Shown: piece by piece, positions 26,843 to 33,710 of the stretch
How positions within the stretch are numbered: position 1 is the stretch's first letter
Layout: the number at the start of each line of letters is the position of its first letter
Assembly (NCBI GenBank): GCA_030427735.1
Contig: JAUIBP010000015.1
Coordinates: 1-63,000 of the forward strand
Direction of reading: 5' to 3'
Origin: Bacteroidia bacterium
GTDB lineage: Bacteria > Bacteroidota > Bacteroidia > Flavobacteriales > Flavobacteriaceae
DNA length: 63,000 nucleotides
Made by a program: the position numbers and the translations under genes
Notes under the pieces: model-generated
What the model saw: the letters and a program-made list of their open reading frames with translations, nothing else
Told to the model about the DNA's origin: nothing
Databases searched by the model: none

Positions 26843-26912
26843 CGAAGTTAAACTAGTTCAGCATGACTTTTTGTTGTTTTCTCGTCATTCTGAGTTTATC
26901 TCAGAATCTCAT
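26821..26912. repeat. Palindromic repeat cluster 4 (one inverted pair)
   Basis: The inverted unit 26821-26867 has the long loop also seen in unit 22303-22353 (both contain TCGAAGATT and AACGAAGTTAAAC in complementary orientation). The direct unit is 26884-26912 (GTCATTCTGAGTTTATCTCA). The array spans the start of the GIY-YIG gene and ends 11 bp before the stop of the next DUF1214 gene. Confidence 0.85.
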
Positions 26913-26922
26913 TTAATTAAAA

Positions 26923-28002
26923 TTACTTTATAGCTGGCAACGTATACTCCCCAGCCACTACACCTTCCGAAGGCATGTAAATTCTGAAGCAAATCCAAAA
27001 GGGTTGTGTTGGCATTAGCAGTTTATTATTCTGCTTTAGACTGTCGTATTGATCTTCTGGAGTGTAATAAATATCGAAGGTTTTTCCGTCTGTATTCAAT
27101 TTGATTTCCGAATTACTAATCGTAGAACCTTTATCGGTTTTTAAATATTGATCGTCGCCATAAATGGTGATGGAGTAGAAACCTAGTTTAGGATCTTTCA
27201 TTTCTGGGACTTGGTAAGTCACTTTATGCACTTTACTACCATCAAGCTCGTATTTTTCGGTTAGGTAAACCGCATCTTTATCGGGTAATAATCCGGTTGC
27301 AATTGACACGCCACGGTTTCTAGCTTCAAGAGAGACAGGGTTGTCTATTGTTCCCATTGTGCCACGAACGCCTTCTTTACCTGCAATCTCAATATAATGA
27401 TCGAGAACACTTTTAAATTGAGCCATATTCCATGGCGTGACTTTGAATGATTTTGGTTGATAACCGTTTAGGTGTTCTACTTGAAGTTGATCTTGATATT
27501 CGTTAACCTTTTTTACGTCGGCATCACTTTTTGGGTTGACTTGCATGCGCACGTTCGCCCAGAAAAAATCGGTGGTTTTGGAAGCTGGAATTACGTAACG
27601 TCCTGGTCCGTAAAACACATCAACCGTTACGTGATCGTGGTTTACAACATGTAGGGACATGTAGCGTCCGTCGTTTTCTGGAAGCGTAATGGCTACATCG
27701 CCACCGCCATCGAGAATGGCAAAGGAATAGTTAGTATCGCGATTCATAAGTGGCGCTGGTTGCTCGTCTAAAGGCATGGGCTTACGGTGGTGGTTCCAAG
27801 TATTATTGGCACCTTGTACAAATTCTTTTTGCATCGCCAAATCGGCCATGGCGTAAGCGAAATTCTCGTTATTAACGGCAACGGTGGTATCTTTTACGGT
27901 TTCAGTTTCGGTTTGTATAACTTCGGCTTCTTTTTTTTCGCTTTTGCAAGAGGCAAAGGCTAAGGCGGTGCAAATGATGATACTGCTATAAAATGTTTTC
28001 AT
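26923..28002 (-). CDS. DUF1254/DUF1214 lipoprotein 5
   Basis: The 359-residue lipoprotein has signal IIICTALAFASCKSEKKEAEV, nearly the same mature start as lipoprotein 4. The N-terminal domain shows PLMNRDTNYSFAILDGGGDVAITLPENDGRYMSL (split here) and VVNHDHVTVDVFYGPGRYVI. The C-terminal DUF1214 part shows KLGFYSITIYGDDQYLKTDKG and PTQPFWICFRIYMPSEGVVAGEYTLPAIK. This ending is typical of the family. It is the first gene of the minus-strand series and diverges from the marR operon; the 245-bp gap between them should contain both promoters. Confidence 0.9.
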   Translation of the reverse strand: MKTFYSSIIICTALAFASCKSEKKEAEVIQTETETVKDTTVAVNNENFAYAMADLAMQKEFVQGANNTWNHHRKPMPLDEQPAPLMNRDTNYSFAILDGGGDVAITLPENDGRYMSLHVVNHDHVTVDVFYGPGRYVIPASKTTDFFWANVRMQVNPKSDADVKKVNEYQDQLQVEHLNGYQPKSFKVTPWNMAQFKSVLDHYIEIAGKEGVRGTMGTIDNPVSLEARNRGVSIATGLLPDKDAVYLTEKYELDGSKVHKVTYQVPEMKDPKLGFYSITIYGDDQYLKTDKGSTISNSEIKLNTDGKTFDIYYTPEDQYDSLKQNNKLLMPTQPFWICFRIYMPSEGVVAGEYTLPAIK

Positions 28003-28193
28003 AAAATGGTTTTTTAAGTGTTGATTTTGATGATTTTAGAGCTCTAATTTACAAAGGTTATAAATAACAGTGAAACAAAAACTAACTTTTTCGATGTAAG
28101 TTATAGATTACTTTTTAATTGGTGTGAGCGCTCTGAAATTTATATTACTTAGGGTTCAGAGGTGTATTATGAATGTTAAAATACGCTAAACAT

Positions 28194-28205
28194 GTAACTG
28201 GTTAC
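28194..28205 (+). promoter_or_regulatory. MarR operator palindrome 1
   Basis: GTAACTGGTTAC is a perfect GTAACnnGTTAC palindrome just upstream of the -7 box. Its centre is 33 bp from that of the second copy, about three helical turns. With the flanking G, the two copies are exact reverse complements. Likely the MarR binding site. Confidence 0.75.
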
Positions 28206-28217
28206 GTTTATTGTTAT

Positions 28218-28225
28218 TACATTTG
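28218..28225 (+). promoter_or_regulatory. -7 promoter box of the marR operon
   Basis: TACATTTG matches the Bacteroidota -7 consensus TAnnTTTG exactly and lies between the two operator palindromes. Transcription would begin near 28230, within palindrome 2. That rules out the longer reading frame from 28173 and supports the ATG at 28248. Confidence 0.7.
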
Positions 28226-28226
28226 C

Positions 28227-28238
28227 GTAACCAGTTAC
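28227..28238 (+). promoter_or_regulatory. MarR operator palindrome 2
   Basis: GTAACCAGTTAC repeats the GTAACnnGTTAC pattern and covers the predicted transcription start, 9 bp before the MarR start codon. Binding here would block RNA polymerase, so autorepression is expected. Confidence 0.75.
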
Positions 28239-28247
28239 TTAAATAGA

Positions 28248-28727
28248 ATGGAAGATTTTTTGACAACACTTCAGGTGGAAGGTTTTACAAGTCGTTTAAA
28301 GCGTTTAAGCGATGTGTTGCTTTATGCCACCAGAGATTTATACAAAACCGAAGGGGTGGATATTGAACCCAATTGGAACTTAGTTTTTAGGTTGCTACAG
28401 GAACATGATGCCTTAACCATTACAGAAATGTCTGAGCGCTTGCAACTATCTCATCCGGCTGTGGTTAAAATTGTCAAAAAAATGAAAAAAAGCGGTTATG
28501 TAGAAGCAGTTTCAGATCGGGAAGATAAACGAAAACAGATATTGAAACTAACGCCCAAAGCCCAACGACAAATCAAAACCATAGAAGTCCTTTGGGAAGC
28601 GCAAAACCAGGTATTAGAACAATTGTTGGCCGAAAGTCCTCATTTGTTGGAAGAATTAGGACATATAGAAAAGAGGTTAAACGAACAAGATTATAAACAA
28701 CGCGTACGCGATAAATTAAACGCATGA
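28248..28727 (+). CDS. MarR-family transcriptional regulator
   Basis: The start at 28248 (MEDFLTTLQVEG) gives 159 residues, normal for MarR. The winged helix is at about 50-115: LRLLQEHDALTITEMSERLQ (approximately), then SHPAVVKIVKKMKKSGYVEAV and SDREDKRKQILKLTPKAQ, the wing with its Asp-Arg signature. Helical dimerisation ends flank it. It should repress its own operon through the two palindromes upstream, and perhaps the divergent DUF1214 gene 26923-28002. The effector is unknown; MarR proteins often sense phenolic or lipophilic compounds. The stop overlaps the next gene by ATGA. Confidence 0.92.
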   Translation: MEDFLTTLQVEGFTSRLKRLSDVLLYATRDLYKTEGVDIEPNWNLVFRLLQEHDALTITEMSERLQLSHPAVVKIVKKMKKSGYVEAVSDREDKRKQILKLTPKAQRQIKTIEVLWEAQNQVLEQLLAESPHLLEELGHIEKRLNEQDYKQRVRDKLNA

Positions 28728-28966
28728 AAATAGTGGTCGAAATTATTGGGTATATGGCTATTGCCGTGGGATTTTTTGCGGCAACCAAAAAGAAAATGGA
28801 GCATTTTAGGCTTTGGCATTTAATATCGAGTGCCTTTTATGTGGTGTACGGATTTTTCTTAGAATCGGGCCCGTTAATCATTTCGGGAATCATATTCTGT
28901 GTGATTCATGTGTATCACTTAAATAAATCGAAAAAGAACAAAAACAACAAAACACAAGTGTTATGA
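28724..28966 (+). CDS. Small YgjV-like inner-membrane protein
   Basis: This 80-residue protein has three likely membrane segments (IIGYMAIAVGFFAATK, LWHLISSAFYVVYGFFL, PLIISGIIFCVIHVYHL) and a lysine/asparagine-rich tail. The pattern fits the YgjV family of uncharacterised inner-membrane proteins. It overlaps marR and the DapB-like gene by 4 bp on each side (ATGA), showing tight coupling within a three-gene operon. Confidence 0.75.
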   Translation: MKIVVEIIGYMAIAVGFFAATKKKMEHFRLWHLISSAFYVVYGFFLESGPLIISGIIFCVIHVYHLNKSKKNKNNKTQVL

Positions 28967-29763
28967 TAAAAGTTTGTATTGCTGGCGGAACAGGTTGGGC
29001 GGGTTCTGCCTTGAGTAAAGGGGTTTGTGAGCATCCGGAAATGACTTTGGTATCGGCTTTATCCAGAACCTATAAGGGCAAAAATTTGTCTGACATTTTA
29101 CAACTGGATTCCGAACCGATTCCTGTGTTTGAAGATATTGAAACAGCCTTGTCTGAAACCGATTTTGATGTGCTGGTAGAATATACAAAACCAAATATTG
29201 CTAAAACCAATATTCTGGCTGCTCTTAAAAAAGGAAAGCATGTGGTGGTGGGGACTTCTGGTTTAACCGAAGCCGATTATAAAACGATAGAACAGGAAGC
29301 CATTAAAAACCATACGTCTGTTTTGGCAGTAGGTAATTTTGCCATTACGGTGGTCTTGCTTCAGAAATTTTCTGAAATGGCGGCCAAATACATCTCCAAT
29401 TTCGAGATTATAGATTATGCTCACGAAGATAAAATAGATGCGCCCAGTGGTACTGCCAGAGAATTGGCGTATCGTTTGTCACAAGTTCAAAAACCAAATG
29501 TGTTTGTAGGTGAAGACGAACTTATTGGTGAAGCATCCAGTAGGGGAGCTAAACTCAATGAAGTACAAGTGCATTCGGTGCGATTGCCTGGACACGTTAT
29601 CTCTATAGAATCCATTTTCGGACTTAAAGATGAAAAACTATCTATCCGTCACGATTCTGGTGCCAGTGCCGAACCTTATGTAAAAGGTGGTCTATTAGCC
29701 ATAGAAAAAGTAAGTTCGTTTACAGGTTTAAAGCGGGGGTTGGATTCTGTGATGACGTTTTAA
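28963..29763 (+). CDS. DapB-like NAD(P)-dependent reductase with altered active site
   Basis: The 266-residue protein has a Rossmann start (VCIAGGTGWAGSALSKGV) and DapB landmarks: FDVLVEYTKP, VVVGTSGL, AVGNFAITV and the lysine/PSGTA block at 151-165 (DYAHEDKIDAPSGTA). In E. coli DapB that block reads AHHRHK; here the first catalytic His is replaced by Ala (153) while the second His (154) and Lys (157) remain. The size matches DapB. Being third in a MarR-controlled operon, it is probably a specialised reductase rather than the lysine-pathway enzyme (inference). Confidence 0.8.
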   Translation: MIKVCIAGGTGWAGSALSKGVCEHPEMTLVSALSRTYKGKNLSDILQLDSEPIPVFEDIETALSETDFDVLVEYTKPNIAKTNILAALKKGKHVVVGTSGLTEADYKTIEQEAIKNHTSVLAVGNFAITVVLLQKFSEMAAKYISNFEIIDYAHEDKIDAPSGTARELAYRLSQVQKPNVFVGEDELIGEASSRGAKLNEVQVHSVRLPGHVISIESIFGLKDEKLSIRHDSGASAEPYVKGGLLAIEKVSSFTGLKRGLDSVMTF

Positions 29764-29797
29764 CGAAGTACTATGCTTTAATTAGGGAAGGGTTGCA

Positions 29798-30784
29798 TTA
29801 AAAAAGCAATATACGTTCTATAACCCAAAACATGGCGACAGAACCAATACTATACGGTAAAATTCGAGGAATCCAGCCTTTTTTAGGGATAATTGATTTT
29901 ATAAGGTATGAAATGGCGATTACTACTAAAACAAAAAGGATCTGTCCCAGTTCTACGCCTATATTAAATGTAGCCAGAGCTAATGGGATTTCTGTTTGTG
30001 GTAGTCCGATGTCGGTTAAAGCTCCGGCAAATCCAAAGCCGTGGAGTAAGCCAAAACTAAAAGCAACCAACCAAGGTTTTTCGCTGGTGAGTGTCGGTTT
30101 CCCTTGTTGAAGTTTTAGTATTTCTAAGGCTAGAAAAACAATACTTAAAGCGATAACAGCTTCTACAGGAGGGCCAGGTAAACTGGCTAAACCTAAAGCA
30201 GAACAACTTAAGGTAATACTGTGTGCAAGCGTAAAAGCGGTAATGGTCTTCAATAATTTTTTAAATCCTACGGTTATTATAATTAAGGCCAGAACGAACA
30301 AGAGATGGTCAAAGCCCAGAAGAATATGCTCTATCCCCAAAACAATATAGGTTTTTGCCACTGTCCACTTATTTGGTGCGCTAGGAATAATGACACTGCT
30401 TTTTGTAGGTTGCAAGAGAAAGGTATGATGAGCCTTGTTTAACATACGGATGTCTGCCAGCACATCGATTCCTGTAGTATTGAGGTTGTTAATACTTATT
30501 GAGGTATTACTTAAATTTGTTGCTCCTGTTAGTTTGTAAGTATAGAGGACAAAGGCCTCTAGAATTCTCGGTGCAATGCTTTCGGTTAAGGTAAAATTCT
30601 TGTCAAATTTTGGTTGAATATCCAAAACCTTATCCACAGTACGTGGTACTTTCCAAAGCACGGTGTATTCGTTTTCTGATATTTGATTTATTTGTAAATA
30701 GGCTGGACGAATTTCATGAGCGAATACAGAATTAAACGTGACCCCGAAAAATAGTACTGTAATAATTTTAAAGAGGACTCTCAT
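29798..30784 (-). CDS. HupE/UreJ-family membrane protein
   Basis: The 328-residue protein has a signal peptide (ITVLFFGVTFNSVFAHE), a periplasmic N-terminal domain to about residue 150 and a C-terminal HupE/UreJ_2 membrane domain. The signature GIEHILLGFDHLLFVLALI is followed by AFTLAHSITLS, and LLHGFGFAGAL comes later; there are about six membrane segments. Relatives are proposed metal (nickel/cobalt/copper) or small-molecule permeases. It shares one base with the stop of the PpiC gene (TAATG), so the two are coupled. The DUF3604-PpiC-HupE order suggests a functional unit whose role is unknown. Confidence 0.88.
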   Translation of the reverse strand: MRVLFKIITVLFFGVTFNSVFAHEIRPAYLQINQISENEYTVLWKVPRTVDKVLDIQPKFDKNFTLTESIAPRILEAFVLYTYKLTGATNLSNTSISINNLNTTGIDVLADIRMLNKAHHTFLLQPTKSSVIIPSAPNKWTVAKTYIVLGIEHILLGFDHLLFVLALIIITVGFKKLLKTITAFTLAHSITLSCSALGLASLPGPPVEAVIALSIVFLALEILKLQQGKPTLTSEKPWLVAFSFGLLHGFGFAGALTDIGLPQTEIPLALATFNIGVELGQILFVLVVIAISYLIKSIIPKKGWIPRILPYSIGSVAMFWVIERILLF

Positions 30785-31644
30785 TAATTTTGGTAACTTT
30801 TTTTAATGTCTGAAGGTATTTTGTCTGCCGTTAGTTTTACAGGATATTTATCCAGCAAATCTTCGAATACCTTATTCTGCATGTCGAGCTCGGTTTGATA
30901 TTGGTATTCCTTTTCAACATAAGGTTTGATCGTTTCGAATTTGGCAATTTCAGACACTTCCTTTTTTGAAATGTACACCAAATGTTGACCAAAACCTGAA
31001 GGAATAGGCCCTACCCATGTATTGATTGGTAAGGAATCTAAAACGGAGGTAAAGTAATCGCCAAACGTTTTATAAATAGATGTGGCTTCACTTTTGTTCC
31101 ATGTATTTGGAATGGATAGTTTTGTTTGGCGCGCTTTAGGAATATCTTGCCCATTATTTAACTGCGTTTTGGTTGTTTCCATTTCGCTTTCAAGATTGTC
31201 TTCATCATTTAAAAATAATACTTGTTTAAAGCTATAGGCTGGTGGCAATATAAACAGGTCTTTGTTTTTGTTGTAAAATGCATTTAAATCATCGTCTGTT
31301 GGCGACTTAATTATGGCATTTAAATCGTTCGACACGGCTTCCATTTTTTGTGACAAACGGCGTTTTACAATAAGGTCGTTATGATCTAAATTCATGGCCA
31401 AAGCTTCTTTGTAAAATACTTCCTGACGCAGATATTGGTCTATAAAAGCTTTTATTTCCTGTTCGTTAGGATCGCGCTGCCATTGTTTTTTCCACAAACT
31501 TAACAAGTAGTCGTATTCGGTATTGTCAATAACGATACTATTTTCTTCAGCGTTAGAATCTTTATTGGTTAGGTAGTAGTAACCAAAAATTAAGAACCCT
31601 AAGAACAAAAAATGCACTAAGGGTTCCTTAAGTATTTTCTTCAT
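30784..31644 (-). CDS. Membrane-anchored PpiC-type peptidyl-prolyl isomerase
   Basis: The 286-residue protein has one N-terminal membrane anchor (LVHFLFLGFLIFGYYYL). A SurA-like helical part follows (DQYLRQEVFYKEALAMNL), then a divergent parvulin domain (about 125-240; YSFKQVLFLNDED ... GFGQHLVYISKKE). It likely assists folding of a secreted or outer-membrane partner. Nine bases separate it from the DUF3604 gene upstream and it overlaps HupE downstream, so it is probably dedicated to this operon. Confidence 0.85.
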   Translation of the reverse strand: MKKILKEPLVHFLFLGFLIFGYYYLTNKDSNAEENSIVIDNTEYDYLLSLWKKQWQRDPNEQEIKAFIDQYLRQEVFYKEALAMNLDHNDLIVKRRLSQKMEAVSNDLNAIIKSPTDDDLNAFYNKNKDLFILPPAYSFKQVLFLNDEDNLESEMETTKTQLNNGQDIPKARQTKLSIPNTWNKSEATSIYKTFGDYFTSVLDSLPINTWVGPIPSGFGQHLVYISKKEVSEIAKFETIKPYVEKEYQYQTELDMQNKVFEDLLDKYPVKLTADKIPSDIKKSYQN

Positions 31645-31653
31645 AAATTGATT

Positions 31654-33501
31654 TTATAGCTTGTTTTCAATCCAAATTGGGGAAGCCCAAGCGCGTTCTT
31701 GAATTGTTTTTTTTGTGTCGTCTGGATATTTAACTCTGGGGTTTCTAATTTCATCAAATAAGTTATAACGTCCCGTTGGCAGTTGTATAACTCTTACATA
31801 ATAATACGCATTTTGAGTGGGATTAAATTCTGGATCTTTCCAAACAGCCATTAATTCGGGGTCGCCCTTTTCTTTATTGAATTCACCTGTTTTTAAATCC
31901 ACAGGAGCATCTATAGGCGTTACGGTTCCGTCTGATTTTAATCGGTCGTCCGAGGCGGCGACGTTGTAAATCTTATCTTTCATTTCGCCGTTTTCCACCC
32001 ATCCTTTAATAATTTGAATACGGTCTAAATTTGGTCCGATAGGATCTTTAATGGCCCAAACCATAAAATCTGGAGACTCAGAGCCTTCGTAATTTTGTCC
32101 CATAGGCACACCTTTTTCGTAACCGTCTTTTACCATAGTTTCGTAAGAATCATAATTAGTGCTATATCCGTTACCAGCAAAAAAGCGAACTTTTATTCTT
32201 GGTCCTGAGGTAGCGAAAGATTCACGGTTGTGCATGCCGTCCCAAATCGCTTCTCGGGTGTTAGACGTTGCCCAGACGCCAGTTAAACCTCCGGGGTTCA
32301 TGTCTCGGTTGTACATCTCACCATCTTGTTCGTTTTTAGAACGTCCTTCGGCAGTTTCATCGGCCATGCCGTGATGACCAACATAATTAAATTCTTCAAC
32401 ATTAGACATCACGCCATTATGACTATCGGTTCCGCCTACAAATCCATATTTAAACGGGTTGATGCCTAATTCTTCATAATATTTAACACCTCGGGTTAAA
32501 CCGTAACGTACAAAGTTGTGCTTTTCGAAAACTCTTCCAAAGTATTTTTGAAGGGAAACAGCATTTTCAAAATCGGCAAATTCATCGTTTGGCCAAAACT
32601 GTGGTACAACCTCAGAATTTCCTTTGGTTTGCATCATTTCCAGGTTTCTTTCAAAATGTTGTCTTGTTTTTGCATAGGTTTCATCAATCGGCTTGTTGTT
32701 CATGGCAACTTCTGGAAATAGCATTCCTTTACTTTCGTTGGAGTTATGCGGGTTACAGAAAACCTTAATGCCTTTGGCTTCTTGAATTTTCATCCAATCC
32801 CATAATTCTTGAGGTGACGGCCCTTCGTTAGCAGAAAATGGCATGTCCGGTAGATTGGTGTCTCTAAAGAATACATTTCTGTGAAGGTTTGCGGTATTGG
32901 GTGCCGAACTCCACTCGTAAGCATGAATGGTTGTAAATTTTCCGGGTTTATAATGTTTTTCAGTAGCATCGATATTTACCTTCCATTGCGATTTTACGGC
33001 ATCATAACCTTGCCAGAAATCGGGATGCGCATTGCCTCCAGCCAAAGCATCTAATACATATTTTTTATAAACTGTAAGGGCTGTGGCTAAATCAGGAGCT
33101 TCCCGCATTGCTTTTGCCGCTTCACTGTCATAACCTGGAGCATCTGGATTCATTAGCGAGTAAGCTTCACCCAGAAACTCGGCGTGGTCGGTTACTGCAG
33201 CCCAATCCAATGGCCGGTTAATGGTGTGAGGTTTTCCGTTAACCATCACTTCTGCACCTTGAGCAAAACGATAGGCATCGTCAGGAGTTAATCTGGTGCC
33301 TGCAATAAAGGCATCCATAGATGCAGCTGTGTGCAAGTGTTGCTCGCCAAAATAGGCTTCTTTTAATGGGTTGCTAGGAATATTAGCAGCCATGTCTATT
33401 TCTTCGGTGGTGGTGTTGGTTTCAACAGGGGTTTCTTTTGGACTGTCTTTGCAGCCTGCAAATAATAGAAGACTCGTAATGGTTAATAGCAGTGGTCTCA
33501 T
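31654..33501 (-). CDS. DUF3604 lipoprotein (PHP-like metal-dependent fold)
   Basis: The 615-residue lipoprotein (TSLLLFAGCKD) begins its domain with AYFGEQHLHTAASMDAF, the characteristic His-x-His start. It later has AAVTDHAEFLGEAY, HAYEWSSAP, VFCNPHNSNESKGM and FVGGTDSHNGV, which together supply His/Asp residues for a multinuclear metal site as in PHP-type phosphoesterases. The C-terminus includes SGPRIKVRFFAG and RDTNLPDMPF-type loops. No catalytic activity is established for DUF3604 to my knowledge. It heads an operon with PpiC and HupE and lies next to a sulfatase, an association I regard as meaningful. Confidence 0.93.
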   Translation of the reverse strand: MRPLLLTITSLLLFAGCKDSPKETPVETNTTTEEIDMAANIPSNPLKEAYFGEQHLHTAASMDAFIAGTRLTPDDAYRFAQGAEVMVNGKPHTINRPLDWAAVTDHAEFLGEAYSLMNPDAPGYDSEAAKAMREAPDLATALTVYKKYVLDALAGGNAHPDFWQGYDAVKSQWKVNIDATEKHYKPGKFTTIHAYEWSSAPNTANLHRNVFFRDTNLPDMPFSANEGPSPQELWDWMKIQEAKGIKVFCNPHNSNESKGMLFPEVAMNNKPIDETYAKTRQHFERNLEMMQTKGNSEVVPQFWPNDEFADFENAVSLQKYFGRVFEKHNFVRYGLTRGVKYYEELGINPFKYGFVGGTDSHNGVMSNVEEFNYVGHHGMADETAEGRSKNEQDGEMYNRDMNPGGLTGVWATSNTREAIWDGMHNRESFATSGPRIKVRFFAGNGYSTNYDSYETMVKDGYEKGVPMGQNYEGSESPDFMVWAIKDPIGPNLDRIQIIKGWVENGEMKDKIYNVAASDDRLKSDGTVTPIDAPVDLKTGEFNKEKGDPELMAVWKDPEFNPTQNAYYYVRVIQLPTGRYNLFDEIRNPRVKYPDDTKKTIQERAWASPIWIENKL

Positions 33502-33649
33502 AATATTGATGGTTTTCCGTTAAATAAAAATAAACGTAGGTTGTTTATGGTCGTACTAAAGGTAAGGTTTTTCCTTGAGAATTTTCAGTATAATTTACTG
33601 TAAATATGGGTGTTGTGGTTTTAAAACCGATACTTTTAAATTGATAATA

Positions 33650-33686
33650 CAAAAAAAGCTGGTTCCGAAATATCGAAACCAGCTTT
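33650..33686 (-). terminator. Intrinsic terminator after the broken sulfatase gene
   Basis: On the minus strand a 10-bp stem AAAGCTGGTT/AACCAGCTTT is followed by seven Ts. It separates the sulfatase pseudogene from the DUF3604 operon, which therefore needs its own promoter in 33502-33649. Confidence 0.92.
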
Positions 33687-33710
33687 CAAAACCTTGAAGG
33701 TTTATTTAAA

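Larger units (their letters stand above)
26450..26912 (-). mobile_element. Candidate GIY-YIG mobile unit framed by inverted palindrome pairs
   Basis: The GIY-YIG gene is bounded by a palindrome pair at 26450-26519 and another at 26821-26912. Reading the minus strand, the short units without a gene (for example 25065 to 24976) have the same left end (TTCAGCATCACACAGAAA) and right end (GATGAGATTCTGAA) that frame the gene, with an AT-rich spacer instead of the ORF. The short arrays therefore look like gene-less derivatives of the gene-bearing unit. Mobility is inferred; no target-site duplication could be defined. Confidence 0.4.

Noticed and set aside
22303-26912. Regularly recurring short repeats that could suggest a CRISPR array
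   Set aside because: Units alternate in orientation, differ in length and loop, are spread in intergenic gaps over 4.6 kb, and no spacer regularity or cas gene is present.
28173-28247. N-terminal extension of MarR
   Set aside because: It would be encoded across both operator palindromes and upstream of the promoter -7 box.
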